DNA of 64,000 nt from DASRDB01 sp035652815 (GCA_035652815.1 DASRDB010000014.1:62001-126000), one strand, 5' to 3'; counted from the first letter of the stretch, positions 33,784 through 42,871 are shown. Notes: generated by a model from the letters alone, not told the origin. Translations and numbers: made by a program.

Positions 33784-35112
33784 TTACAAACGCTTAAAAA
33801 TCAGCACATACTCTTCCGGGTACACCTGCGTATCTGGGGTGGATGAGAAGCGTCCGGTTTTTTTATCGCGCGAACTTACCAGCACACGCACAGGTATCTT
33901 GCGCGCTATACTTCTCTCCAGAGCAAGCCCCAGGCCGCCTGCCATCTCACACAATGCTTCAACAGTCGGAATGGTGACACCCCGGCGATACGAATTGCCA
34001 ACAATCAACACAAAATATTTGCCAGGGGCAATCACTCTCCGGCATTCACGCAGAACCTTGCGCATATCCTGAAAATAATACCGAAGCGCTCGCACTTCCT
34101 GCCTGATTCCCTGGGCAGTAGCTCCCTGCACAAGTGATGCCAGCTGCGTCAAAGCCGCGTCCGCAATGGACGAGCCGGTACTTTGAACACCGGCTTCTTC
34201 ATGCCTATGAGCAAGCCCCTTTGAGCCAATCCAGCTTGTCTGCGCATAATCAGGCTCAATAATACCGAAGCGCTCAAACCACAGTTGCGTAAGCTGGTGT
34301 ATCTCTTTATATTCATAGCAAATCGCATAAGGTGGGCTCGTTACCAGCAGATCAAGCGCGGCATCAGGCAGTGCCAGTGAACGAGCGTCATCCCAGTAAA
34401 TACACCCCTTATCCGCAAGTTGATCCGGATCGATGCCGCGCTGCTGCACATCCTGCCAGTACAGCATATTGCGCTCGATCATACTATTAGCCTGCTTGCG
34501 AAATTCATCAACCGGATCGCCGAGTACTTTAGCAAGGTCCTTCTGCGCCTTCGTGCTTCCACTCAACCAGATGGAACAGCGTTTTAAAATATTGGAGAAG
34601 CCACAGAGAAAAAAAGGACGCAGCGCTTCCTCGCTTTGCCTCAAAATCAACTCCAGAATGGCAGTCAGACTTGCGCGATAGGCAGCGGGAAACCAGTAGT
34701 GCAAGCGTTCTTCATGTGTTGCCCGCGCAATATCTATAGCCTGGATAGCAGCTATCTCTTCCTCATACAGCCGTCGTCTTCCTATCACCTCCACATCATC
34801 AAGCTGCCGGTTGAGTCGCTGCCAGGCATCAGCCAACAAGGTAGGAGCGAGAGGAAAACATTTCGCCTGGCTGATACATAAAGCAACCTGACTGACATCG
34901 GAACCTACGAAGCGTCTGCCCAGTCGCAGCGCCTCAATGCCCGTGGTAGCCGAACCAAGAAACGGGTCTCCCACAAGTTCTCCAGGAGCGGAGAACTGCT
35001 CAATCACGCGCTGTACAAGCTGCGGAATAAATTTCGCCGGATAGCGATGATAGCCATGCGGCCCCCATAGGGTCTCTACCCGTTTCAAATGGGCAAACGA
35101 CCAATCTTCCAT
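33784..35112 (-). CDS. Solitary DNA methyltransferase (N4-cytosine/N6-adenine type)
   Basis: A 442-residue amino-methyltransferase. The catalytic motif TSPPY (DLLVTSPPYAICYEY) is present. The SAM-binding motif DPFLGSATTGIEA lies near the N-terminus, so motif order is FxGxG first, then catalytic TSPPY. HGYHRYPAKFIPQL is characteristic of one family of genome-encoded methylases. No restriction endonuclease gene is adjacent. It could protect the host DNA in a restriction or defence system, or act alone in regulation. I use the ATG at 35112; a TTG ten codons upstream is possible. Confidence 0.88.
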   Translation of the reverse strand: MEDWSFAHLKRVETLWGPHGYHRYPAKFIPQLVQRVIEQFSAPGELVGDPFLGSATTGIEALRLGRRFVGSDVSQVALCISQAKCFPLAPTLLADAWQRLNRQLDDVEVIGRRRLYEEEIAAIQAIDIARATHEERLHYWFPAAYRASLTAILELILRQSEEALRPFFLCGFSNILKRCSIWLSGSTKAQKDLAKVLGDPVDEFRKQANSMIERNMLYWQDVQQRGIDPDQLADKGCIYWDDARSLALPDAALDLLVTSPPYAICYEYKEIHQLTQLWFERFGIIEPDYAQTSWIGSKGLAHRHEEAGVQSTGSSIADAALTQLASLVQGATAQGIRQEVRALRYYFQDMRKVLRECRRVIAPGKYFVLIVGNSYRRGVTIPTVEALCEMAGGLGLALERSIARKIPVRVLVSSRDKKTGRFSSTPDTQVYPEEYVLIFKRL

Positions 35113-35265
35113 CAATGACTTGCCCTCACTTCTCTCAAGCAATTTGGCCTGGTTCCCTGGTTAATGTCCCGGAGCGCTTTATAGCTTATGTTGTGAAGTG
35201 TACTCAAGCATAGCTGCTTTAGCAAGCCCCACCGTTCTCACCATCGCTTTCAGCCTCTCTCCATG

Positions 35266-35274
35266 TGCTATACT
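35266..35274 (+). promoter_or_regulatory. Extended -10 promoter of the acyl-CoA dehydrogenase gene
   Basis: TGCTATACT: a -10 element (TATACT, 35269-35274) with the extended TGN, 58 bases before the ATG; the -35 is poor. The downstream leader is duplicated in the decayed copy at 22403. Confidence 0.5.
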
Positions 35275-35332
35275 TTAGCAGACCTTTTTTCACAACATTC
35301 ACCTACCTTTCTAGTGCATAAAGGAGCGTTAC

Positions 35333-36475
35333 ATGGCGGTAAATCATCTGTCCGAAGACGAACAGGCGATTATAGAAGTGATACGGGAGATCGCGAAGGA
35401 GAAGGTGGCTCCGCGCGCGGCGGAGATCGACCACACGGGCGAGTTTCCCTGGGATATGAAGGAGTTGCTGGCGCAACAGGAAATCCTGGCCATGCCCTTT
35501 CCCGTTGAGTATGGCGGCATCGGGTCGAGCGAACTGGCGATTGTGATGGCTATTGAGGAACTGTCTCGCTATTGCGCCACAACCGCGCTGATCCTGGCGG
35601 TGCAACAACTCGGTTCGCTGCCCATCATTCTGGCCGGAAACGAGCAGCAGAAACGCAAGTATTTACCGAAGCTGGCGAGCGGGGAATGGATGGCTGCCTT
35701 TGGCCTGACCGAGGCTGGCTCGGGTTCTGATGCCGCCGCCATGCAGACCTTCGCGGTGCGCAAGGGCGACAAATATATCCTCAATGGCTCCAAACGCTTC
35801 ATCACCAATGGCGGCCTTGCCCAGGTGATGTCGGTCTTCGCGATTACCGATCAAACGGTGGGAACGCGCGGCATCACCGCCTTTATTATCGAGAAGGACT
35901 TCCCTGGCTTCTCCGTTGGACGGATCGAGGACAAGATGGGCATCAAAGGCTCACAAACGGCTGAACTGATCTTTACCGACTGTGAGGTTCCGGCAGAAAA
36001 CATGCTCGGGCGCGAGGGCGACGGCTTCAAGATCGCCATGATGACGCTTGACCGCACCCGACCCGGTATCGGCGCGCAGGCGCTCGGCATTGCTCAGGGC
36101 GCGCTCGATCTGGCGGTCTCTTACTCCAAGCAGCGCAAGCAATTTGGCCGCCCCATCGCCGATAACCAGGGCATCCAGTTCATGCTGGCCGATATGGCGA
36201 CGAAGGTCGAGGCGGCGCGCCTGCTCGTCTACAACGCTGCTGAAATGATCGACCTGGGTATCCGCGATTTCAGCAAGTACTCCTCGATGGCAAAGATGTA
36301 CGCCTCCGATATCGCAATGGATGTCACCAACGATGCCATCCAGATACTCGGTGGCTATGGCTATATGAAGGAATATCCGGCGGAACGCATGATGCGCGAT
36401 GCCAAAATCACCCAGATTTACGAGGGCACCAACCAGATTCAGCGGCTGGTGATTGCCCGTGACTTGTTGAAATGA
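35333..36475 (+). CDS. Acyl-CoA dehydrogenase
   Basis: A 380-residue FAD enzyme that oxidises acyl-CoA to enoyl-CoA and passes electrons to EtfAB. Family motifs: AFGLTEAGSGSD (FAD/substrate loop), YILNGSKRFITNG, RKQFGRPIADNQGIQFMLADM, and near the end QIYEGTNQIQRLVIAR, where the Glu is the catalytic base position of short-chain/butyryl-type enzymes. Its likely electron acceptors, EtfA, EtfB and EtfD, are encoded 5-10 kb downstream on the other strand. AGGAG precedes the ATG. A hairpin follows the stop. Confidence 0.96.
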   Translation: MAVNHLSEDEQAIIEVIREIAKEKVAPRAAEIDHTGEFPWDMKELLAQQEILAMPFPVEYGGIGSSELAIVMAIEELSRYCATTALILAVQQLGSLPIILAGNEQQKRKYLPKLASGEWMAAFGLTEAGSGSDAAAMQTFAVRKGDKYILNGSKRFITNGGLAQVMSVFAITDQTVGTRGITAFIIEKDFPGFSVGRIEDKMGIKGSQTAELIFTDCEVPAENMLGREGDGFKIAMMTLDRTRPGIGAQALGIAQGALDLAVSYSKQRKQFGRPIADNQGIQFMLADMATKVEAARLLVYNAAEMIDLGIRDFSKYSSMAKMYASDIAMDVTNDAIQILGGYGYMKEYPAERMMRDAKITQIYEGTNQIQRLVIARDLLK

Positions 36476-36490
36476 GGAAATCGCTTGTGT

Positions 36491-36529
36491 GAAGACAGGG
36501 AGGCAGCAGATATATGCCTCCCTGTCTTC
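36491..36529 (+). terminator. Strong hairpin after the acyl-CoA dehydrogenase gene
   Basis: A perfect 14-bp stem (GAAGACAGGGAGGC, 36491-36504; complement 36516-36529) with an 11-base loop. It is not followed by a T-run, so termination may be partial. Confidence 0.65.
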
Positions 36530-36557
36530 ATCAGTACTCGGAAATGTGAGAGAATCT

Positions 36558-37451
36558 ATGCCTTCATTCTCATTCGACTCGCTCGCCACCATCTATGACG
36601 CAACACGCGGCTATCCGCCCGGTGTAGATCAGCAGATCGCCAGGGATCTCCTCCAATTCGTTCAGGCCACGCCACAGACGCGCTTTCTCGAAGTGGGCAT
36701 CGGCACAGGTCGCGTCAGCTTTCCGCTTGCCTCACAGGGACATGACGTGACCGGGGTAGATATTTCGCAGAAAATGGTCGAATTACTGATTGAGAAGCTG
36801 CGTTCATCCGGCTGGCAGGAGGAACAACAGCCCTGGGGCAGCCTGCCGGACGAGGATACATCGCGTCTGCGCCAGGTCATGCGCTTCCGGCAAAGCGAAC
36901 CACCCGCCTTAATGCGGCTAGTGATATCAGACATGACGGAACTGCCTTTTCATGATAGTTCGTTCGATATAGTGCTGGCAGTGCATGTCTTTCACCTGGT
37001 CGAGAACTGGCAACAAGCTCTACGCGAGGTGCTGCGCGTGTTACATCCAGGAGGACTTTTCCTGCATTGCTGGGATGAGATACTCGATAGCGATAAATGG
37101 CCGGTAGGAGAGACCTGGGTAAAAATTATACACGAGATGGGCGGAAAAGTCCGGCCCGGAAATCGCCAATACCGGAGCCTTATAACAGAATGGCTGCGCG
37201 AACAGGGATTGCACCCGGAGATAATACCGCTCACAAGCTGGGAAATAATTCATACGCCGCGCCAGGCTGTAGAACATGTCACAAAGCGGCGCTGGTCAAG
37301 CACGCGCATGGTTCCCGACGACCTGTTCGAGACCTCCGTCCCACGCCTGGAAGCGTGGGCAAAGGACTATTTCGGCGACCAGATGGATGTTCCACAGCCA
37401 GGAATTCAGCAATTTGTAGTATGTAAGACCGAGGTACCATCTCATGCGTGA
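36558..37451 (+). CDS. Class I SAM-dependent methyltransferase
   Basis: A 297-residue methyltransferase with a Rossmann-type SAM domain: FLEVGIGTGRVSFPLA (motif I, about residue 45), VTGVDISQKMVELL (motif II), and LPFHDSSFDIVLAVHVFH with LREVLRVLHPGGLFL (motifs IV-V). The substrate is unknown; the fold is that of the UbiE/Methyltransf_11 group. The ATG at 36558 was chosen because the methyltransferase homology begins there. The stop overlaps the next gene's start by eight bases, so it is coupled to the PRPP synthetase gene. Confidence 0.88.
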   Translation: MPSFSFDSLATIYDATRGYPPGVDQQIARDLLQFVQATPQTRFLEVGIGTGRVSFPLASQGHDVTGVDISQKMVELLIEKLRSSGWQEEQQPWGSLPDEDTSRLRQVMRFRQSEPPALMRLVISDMTELPFHDSSFDIVLAVHVFHLVENWQQALREVLRVLHPGGLFLHCWDEILDSDKWPVGETWVKIIHEMGGKVRPGNRQYRSLITEWLREQGLHPEIIPLTSWEIIHTPRQAVEHVTKRRWSSTRMVPDDLFETSVPRLEAWAKDYFGDQMDVPQPGIQQFVVCKTEVPSHA

Positions 37452-38391
37452 GATCACGATTTTCAGCGGCACCGCTCATCCCCAACTGGCACAGGAGGTC
37501 TGCGAGTGTTTGCAGGTGCCGCTCTGCAAAAGCACGATACGCCATTTCAGCAACGATTGCCTCTACGTGCAGTTGAACGCGAACTGCCGCGAAGGGGATG
37601 TCTTTCTTATCCAGCCCCTGGTGCCCCCCGTTCAGGAACATCTGGTAGAGTTGCTTTTCATGCTGGACGCCGCGAGAGGCGCATCGGCGGCCCGTACCAC
37701 AGCCGTCATTCCTTACTATTCCTATGCCCGCTCGGATAAAAAGGACGCGCCGCGCATCTCCATCGCCGGGCGGCTGGTCGCTGACCTCTTGCAGACAGCA
37801 GGCGCGAACCGCGTGCTGACCATGACCCTGCATGCCGCGCAGGTGCATGGCTTTTTCAGCGTGCCAACCGACCACCTGAACGCGCTCAAAGTACTGGCGA
37901 ACCACTTCCGCAATCGCGACCTGAGCAATACCGTCGTCGTCTCGCCCGACCTGGGCAACGCGAAATCGGCCTCGCACTTCGCTCGCCTGCTCAGATTGCC
38001 CGTCGCAGCAGGCAGCAAGCAGCGCCTGAGCGACGAAAACGTGGTGATCGAGGCCATAGTCGGAGATGTCGATGGCAAAAACGCCATTATCCTTGATGAC
38101 GAAATCGCTAATGGCGGCACCATCATCGAAATCATCAAACGCCTGCGCGAGCGCAACGTGGGCAGGATGTCCGTGGTCTGCACGCATGGCCTCTTCACCG
38201 GCACCGCCATCGAACGCCTGAGCGAACAGCCGGACGTTGTGGAGATTGTGACGACCAATACTGTGCCCATTCCGCCGGAGAAACGGCTCCGCAACATGAC
38301 TATTCTCTCGGTCGCCCCACTCTTCGCCGAAACCATCCGGCGCATTCACAATGGAGAGTCGGTCAGCAGCCTCTTCGCGGATACGATGTAA
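37444..38391 (+). CDS. prs: Ribose-phosphate pyrophosphokinase
   Basis: A 315-residue PRPP synthetase, making phosphoribosyl pyrophosphate from ribose 5-phosphate and ATP. Motifs: DNA-binding-like start FSGTAHPQLAQEV, the ATP/metal loop YARSDKKDAPRISIAG, LHAAQVHGFF, and the PRPP-binding loop IILDDEIANGGTIIE. In this loop the usual Thr-Gly-Gly-Thr reads Asn-Gly-Gly-Thr. It overlaps the upstream methyltransferase gene. A weak hairpin follows. Confidence 0.92.
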   Translation: MREITIFSGTAHPQLAQEVCECLQVPLCKSTIRHFSNDCLYVQLNANCREGDVFLIQPLVPPVQEHLVELLFMLDAARGASAARTTAVIPYYSYARSDKKDAPRISIAGRLVADLLQTAGANRVLTMTLHAAQVHGFFSVPTDHLNALKVLANHFRNRDLSNTVVVSPDLGNAKSASHFARLLRLPVAAGSKQRLSDENVVIEAIVGDVDGKNAIILDDEIANGGTIIEIIKRLRERNVGRMSVVCTHGLFTGTAIERLSEQPDVVEIVTTNTVPIPPEKRLRNMTILSVAPLFAETIRRIHNGESVSSLFADTM

Positions 38392-38423
38392 GGAAGCAAG
38401 GTTCATTCTAGCTAAGGGAGCCT

Positions 38424-38451
38424 GAAAGCCACCCGATGTAAGGGGGCTTTC
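38424..38451 (+). terminator. Hairpin after prs, GAAAGCC repeat family
   Basis: GAAAGCC (38424-38430) pairs with GGCTTTC (38445-38451), followed by ATGTTTCCC. The sequence is a shortened member of the GAAAGCCACCCG repeat family, perhaps recruited as terminator between convergent genes. Confidence 0.5.
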
Positions 38452-38479
38452 ATGTTTCCCCTACCCTATCTGAAGAGGC

Positions 38480-39559
38480 TTACAAATACGCCGCGATCGC
38501 ATAGCGCTGATACGGGTACTCGCAGGGCGGCCCATCAGAGAGATCGAGCGTTCCCGCCGTGAGATCAAAGATGATCGAGGCGATGCTTTCGGACTGCTCA
38601 ACAAACGACCCCTGTTTGTCGGGATGATGGCAGATTGTGTTGGGGGAGTTGGCATGGTCGGCAAACATGGCCTGAAGCCGCGCTTCGTTGATGCTGCCCT
38701 CTCCTACCATTGATTGCATGCGCGCATCACGGTCAAGCGATTCAGGATAGTCGCGAACATAGCGATCACCTGCGACAAGATGCCTGCCATGACAATGGTT
38801 CGCGTGAACCAGCACACCATTGCGTGTCCTCTCGACAGCATGCCCCATCGGCGTCGCCTCGACATCGGCTATCTCTCCTGCGTGATCGGCAAACAGGTGA
38901 TTGCACGAGGTACAACGCTCTGTTTGCGCGATCACATTCAAAGCGTCATTGATACTGCTGGCTTCATCCAGAATATGGCGCAGGATGACATGCATCGGCA
39001 CAGCAGGCCCGGCATAATCCTCGTCGGACAAAAGCAGGTTGATACACATCGCCAACCCCGCGCTATTGATACCTACTTTCCCCACAATCCCTGCTTCCGT
39101 GAGTGTCAGCACGTGCTGCCCCTTATTGCGCTGAACTGCCCACAAAACCAGCGAACCGGCCAGCGAGGGATGCCAGTCCCAGTTCTGTGCCAATCGCACG
39201 TGTCCATCAGCCGAGGCAGGCCCGCTCACTGCAACCGCCGTACATTCATGCCGGTTAGTAATGCCATACATCAGTTCGGTGCGCGCATTAACAGCGACTA
39301 TCTCGCGCAAATCGCAGCCCGCCCCTTCCGCGATACCGCGCATCTCGTCCAATAATGAGGGAGCATAATCGGCAATCACTGGAAGAAAGCGTTCCGCCTG
39401 CGCCAGCACGCCCTTGTGCCGCAGGCCTGCCGCCGCCCTGAAGATCACCATATACGAACGAACCGTATGTAGCACATGCTCGCGGGCAGCACGCCCAAGA
39501 TGCAGACCGCGCTCAAAAGGTGTGCCTTCGCTAATGATGAGGGGAATATGGCGATTCAT
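38480..39559 (-). CDS. C45-family Ntn-hydrolase (acyl-CoA:6-APA acyltransferase-like)
   Basis: A 359-residue protein of the isopenicillin N acyltransferase/choloylglycine-like Ntn-hydrolase group. In C45 enzymes the chain cleaves itself to expose a nucleophilic cysteine; the candidate is C106 in HECTAVAV, followed by LAQNWDWHP with the usual Asn-Trp-Asp. VGKVGINSAGLAMCIN and CNHLFADHAGEIADVEATP fit the family. It may hydrolyse an amide or peptide-like substrate; the true substrate is unknown. GAGGAAAC lies before the ATG. No operon partner. Confidence 0.87.
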   Translation of the reverse strand: MNRHIPLIISEGTPFERGLHLGRAAREHVLHTVRSYMVIFRAAAGLRHKGVLAQAERFLPVIADYAPSLLDEMRGIAEGAGCDLREIVAVNARTELMYGITNRHECTAVAVSGPASADGHVRLAQNWDWHPSLAGSLVLWAVQRNKGQHVLTLTEAGIVGKVGINSAGLAMCINLLLSDEDYAGPAVPMHVILRHILDEASSINDALNVIAQTERCTSCNHLFADHAGEIADVEATPMGHAVERTRNGVLVHANHCHGRHLVAGDRYVRDYPESLDRDARMQSMVGEGSINEARLQAMFADHANSPNTICHHPDKQGSFVEQSESIASIIFDLTAGTLDLSDGPPCEYPYQRYAIAAYL

Positions 39560-39624
39560 TGCTGTTTCCTCGATGTTTCTGTATGGACGCGCTCACGAAT
39601 GTTCGGAAAATGTTTCGATGTTCT

Positions 39625-39807
39625 GTAGGGACGCGATGATGAATGTTGACCAAGCAAGAGGGAAGACCCAGGCCTGTCATGCTGAGCGCAGCGAAGGATC
39701 TCCGGTCACGCCGCACGCCTCGCCGGAGAACCACGATCCTTCGCTGCGCTCAGCATGACAGGGGGCACTAGACCCCCATATGTTGTCAACATCCATCATC
39801 GCGTCCG
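39625..39807. mobile_element. MITE copy 7, with outer ends
   Basis: Outer ends GTAGGGACGCGATGATGAAT and the complement ATCATCGCGTCC at 39796-39806; the core spans 39675-39760, with GCTGAGC/GCTCAGC in place of CCTGAGC/GCTCAGG in both arms. A further GGACGCGATGAAGCGCGTCC palindrome follows at 39834-39853. Confidence 0.8.
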
Positions 39808-39944
39808 GCCTGGGGTATGCGTTCATGGCAGGTGGACGCGATGAAGCGCGTCCCTACAAAAAATCAACGTTACCTTTTCTGTCCTCATTGTAACATATGG
39901 TAAGAAAGCGATAGCGAGGCCGTTAAAGGTGGTCTGTTTCTCCA

Positions 39945-39973
39945 TTGACAAGCCATAGAAGCATTCTTACACT
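39945..39973 (+). promoter_or_regulatory. Promoter of the exported barrel protein gene
   Basis: TTGACA (39945-39950), 17-base spacer, TACACT (39968-39973). The predicted start lies about 145 bases before the ATG, leaving a long leader that contains a strong hairpin. Confidence 0.55.
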
Positions 39974-40004
39974 TCCATCTATATGAATAGCGTCGCAGTT
40001 TGCT

Positions 40005-40047
40005 GAGGGAATGGAAGACACCCCTGGCGGGTGTCTTCCATTCCCTC
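40005..40047 (+). promoter_or_regulatory. 19-bp perfect hairpin in the mRNA leader
   Basis: GAGGGAATGGAAGACACCC pairs exactly with 40029-40047 across the loop CTGGC. It lies between the promoter at 39945 and the ATG at 40124. There is no T-run, so it is a leader structure rather than a clear terminator. Confidence 0.65.
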
Positions 40048-40123
40048 CTCGCAGGCAGTGAACGCCTGATGCATACCGCCGGGTTATTGTTTGTCCCACT
40101 ATTTCTTCAAGGGGGAAGTTTAC

Positions 40124-40615
40124 ATGAAGAAAACCATCCTCTTCACTGCCACCATCGCGCTCCTGATCGGCCTCTTTAGCGGTTTCATGCTCGCCAATCT
40201 GCGCAACAGCCCCACCGCGAACGCCAACGGCACGCGCACCATACACGTCGTGGAGCATGCCATTACCGACACGGTACAGGAATTTCATCCCGGCACAATG
40301 TCAATTGGTGACATCCTCGGCTTCCACAATCCCGTCTACAACGCCGCCGATACCAGACAGGTCGGCACCGACAACGGGCAATGCACGCGCACGGTCGCTA
40401 CCGGCAAAACCGAATGGGAATGCTTCTGGACGGTCATCCTGTCTGGCGGGCAGATCACGGTCGAAGGCCCCTATTATGACGACGGCACCGACACCACGCT
40501 GACCGTTACTGGCGGCACTGGCGTCTACCTCGGTGCAGAAGGCTCCATGCTGCTGCACGCGCGCGGCAATCCTGTCGGCTCGGAATACGATTTTATTTAC
40601 ACGCTGGTGGATTAG
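40124..40615 (+). CDS. Exported allene-oxide-cyclase/dirigent-like barrel protein
   Basis: A 163-residue protein with an N-terminal signal peptide (KKTILFTATIALLIGLFSG). The mature part reads as a beta barrel of the allene oxide cyclase/dirigent type: GDILGFHNPVYNAADTRQVG, WECFWTVILSGGQITVEGPY, TLTVTGGTGVYLGAEGSM and the final YDFIYTL. In bacteria these proteins are of unknown function. The ATG at 40124 is preceded by AAGGGGGAAG at good spacing. Confidence 0.83.
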   Translation: MKKTILFTATIALLIGLFSGFMLANLRNSPTANANGTRTIHVVEHAITDTVQEFHPGTMSIGDILGFHNPVYNAADTRQVGTDNGQCTRTVATGKTEWECFWTVILSGGQITVEGPYYDDGTDTTLTVTGGTGVYLGAEGSMLLHARGNPVGSEYDFIYTLVD

Positions 40616-40653
40616 CAGAAAATGGTGGGGGTTAAGGAAGGGATATTCGGGCA

Positions 40654-40683
40654 TGTCATCCTTCGCTTGCGCTCAGGATGACA
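40654..40683. repeat. Half-MITE, copy 8
   Basis: TGTCATCC joined to TTCGCTTGCGCTCAGGATGACA: the same deleted form as at 28603. It lies in the convergent gap downstream of etfD. Confidence 0.75.
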
Positions 40684-40713
40684 TGATGGATGTTACCTGT
40701 TTTTTTATCAGCG

Positions 40714-42849
40714 TTACGCCTCAATCGCCCTCGCCACGATCTCGGCGATATCTTCGATCTGCATTTTATCTTCGGCTTCGACACCCTTGATGCCGTCGTC
40801 GAACATGGTGATGCAGAAGGGACAGGCGGCAGCAAGAACTTCCGCGCCCGTATCAAGCGCCTCGTTCACGCGCGTCTGGTTGATACGTTTGCCCGTCTTC
40901 TCCTCCATCCAGGCGCGACCGCCACCGCCGCCGCAGCAGAAGCTCTTATTGCGGTGGCGGCGCATCTCCGTCACACCGTTGCTGTTGAGAACGGTCAGCA
41001 CGCGGCGCGGCTCATCGTAGATGTCGTTGTAACGCCCAATGTAGCAGGGGTCGTGATAGGTCAGCTTGCGCTGGTCAAAGCCCTCCGGCAGCGTGATCTT
41101 CTCGTCCGCCAGCAGGCGATCAATGAAGACCGTGTGATGCACTACTTCGTAATCGCCGCCAAGCTGCGGGTACTCGTTCTTGATGGTATTGAAGCAGTGC
41201 GGGCAGGCCGTAATGATGGTGCGGTGCTTCAAGGCCGGGCCAGCCACGCCGTTGCCGCGCGCGTGACCGTTCATGGCATGCGCATCCTGTTGCTCGCGCA
41301 CATTGAAGCCGTAGCCGTTGAGCGTTTCGATGTTCTGCTGCGCCATCATCTGCCACAGGTATTCGTTGCCGATACGCCGCGCCGGGTCGCCCGTACAGGA
41401 CTCTTCGGGACCGAGAATGGCGAAATTGACCTTCGCGGCCTTCAGGATTTTGGCAACGGCAGTCGCGACCTTCTTATTGCGCTGGTCGAACGAACCCATG
41501 CAGCCAACCCAATACAGCACATCGGCATCTGGATTTTCAGACATAAGTGGCACGCCCAGACCTTCGGCCCACTCGGCGCGCTTGTCGTTGCTCATCTCCC
41601 AGGGGTTGGCGTTGCGCTCGATATTATTGAACAGCGGCGTCACCTCGACCGGGAAGTCGCTCTCCTCCATGACGAGGTAGCGGCGCATATCAACAATCGT
41701 GGGAACATGTTCGATGGAAACCGGGCAAATCTCCATACAGGCGCGACAACTGGTGCAGGACCACAATGCATCGGTGCTAATGATGCCGCCCACCATCTGC
41801 TGGTGATGGGCCTCTTTCTCGCGTGGCGTCTCGTCAGCGCGGACACCAGCGATACCAACCTTGCTCCACAGCGTATCCGTTCCCAGAATTTCACTACTCT
41901 GCACGAACAGGGCTTCCTTGACGCCCAGAATAATCTCCTTCGGGAAAAGCGGCTTGCCCGTGTTGGTGGCCGGACATACGGTATTACAACGCCCGCACTC
42001 TGTACAGGCATAGCCATCAAGCAGTTGCTTCCACGTGAACTGCTCCGGTTTGGAGACGCCGTAGTCCTCGCGCTCCTCCAGGTTTTCCATCAGGGGCAGC
42101 GCGCCCTTCGGCCCATGATTGCGGAAGAAGACGTTAAAGGGCGTGGCGAGCAGGTGCAGGTGCTTGGAGCGCGGCAGGTAGATCAGGAAGCCAAGCACGG
42201 TCAGAATGTGCGCCCACCAGAAGAAACGAAAGGCAGCGATATTCGACTCCGTACTGAACCCCGAGAACCAGGGACCAATCCAGCTTCCAATAGGTGTCCA
42301 GGCCGCTCCATGGCTGGCCGCGTACTCAAAGCCCTCGACCAGCGCCAGGGTGATGAGTACCAGCAAGATCAGGCCAAGAATAATATAGGCATCCCAGGGG
42401 CCATGCAGGAAGCTGCGCAATTGCCAGGGGCGGAAAAAGGCGCGGCGAATCGTGAAGACGATCAGAGCAAACAGGACTAGAATCACAAAGGCATCCAGAA
42501 TGATCGCGAAAACAGGATTATCGCCGATCAGGGGAAGCGAGCCATTGAAGGCCCCAAGCATTAAATTGAGCAGGCCGAACTGGATAACAATAAAGCCCCA
42601 GAACGTAAAAAAGTGGGCAATACCAGGGATGGGGTCGCGCAACACGCCGCCCTGACCCAGCACGATCAAGAAGAACTCGCCAATGCGGTCTTCAATATGA
42701 TCGGTGCGGTCTTGCGGTCGCGCCTTGACCAGCAGCGCAATCAACTTCCCTGCGCGCAGGCCAAACAGGACCAGCGCCGCCAGAAATACCACAACAAAGG
42801 CGGCTGTTCCGACCCATCCCCCCGTCGGTGAAATTACTGGGGGTGTCAT
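40714..42849 (-). CDS. etfD: EtfD-type ETF:menaquinone oxidoreductase (membrane iron-sulfur protein)
   Basis: A 711-residue fusion that passes electrons from EtfAB to the quinone pool. The N-terminal third has about six membrane helices of the nitrate-reductase-gamma/cytochrome b type. Then come two 4Fe-4S ferredoxin motifs (CTECGRCNTVCP near 280, CTSCRACMEICP near 366). The C-terminal half has two heterodisulfide-reductase CCG-type domains (YWVGCMGSFDQRN...; CYIGRYNDIYDEP...FCCGGGGGRAW). GGAGG lies nine bases before the chosen ATG. EtfB, EtfA and an acyl-CoA dehydrogenase are nearby, which supports a role in fatty-acid or branched-chain acyl-CoA oxidation. Confidence 0.93.
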   Translation of the reverse strand: MTPPVISPTGGWVGTAAFVVVFLAALVLFGLRAGKLIALLVKARPQDRTDHIEDRIGEFFLIVLGQGGVLRDPIPGIAHFFTFWGFIVIQFGLLNLMLGAFNGSLPLIGDNPVFAIILDAFVILVLFALIVFTIRRAFFRPWQLRSFLHGPWDAYIILGLILLVLITLALVEGFEYAASHGAAWTPIGSWIGPWFSGFSTESNIAAFRFFWWAHILTVLGFLIYLPRSKHLHLLATPFNVFFRNHGPKGALPLMENLEEREDYGVSKPEQFTWKQLLDGYACTECGRCNTVCPATNTGKPLFPKEIILGVKEALFVQSSEILGTDTLWSKVGIAGVRADETPREKEAHHQQMVGGIISTDALWSCTSCRACMEICPVSIEHVPTIVDMRRYLVMEESDFPVEVTPLFNNIERNANPWEMSNDKRAEWAEGLGVPLMSENPDADVLYWVGCMGSFDQRNKKVATAVAKILKAAKVNFAILGPEESCTGDPARRIGNEYLWQMMAQQNIETLNGYGFNVREQQDAHAMNGHARGNGVAGPALKHRTIITACPHCFNTIKNEYPQLGGDYEVVHHTVFIDRLLADEKITLPEGFDQRKLTYHDPCYIGRYNDIYDEPRRVLTVLNSNGVTEMRRHRNKSFCCGGGGGRAWMEEKTGKRINQTRVNEALDTGAEVLAAACPFCITMFDDGIKGVEAEDKMQIEDIAEIVARAIEA

Positions 42850-42871
42850 AAATAGAAACCTCCGTTTCCAA

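Noticed and set aside
40690..42480. A 596-codon open frame opposite etfD
   Set aside because: It mirrors the conserved etfD frame, has no domain or good start, and the etfD motifs on the other strand are unambiguous.
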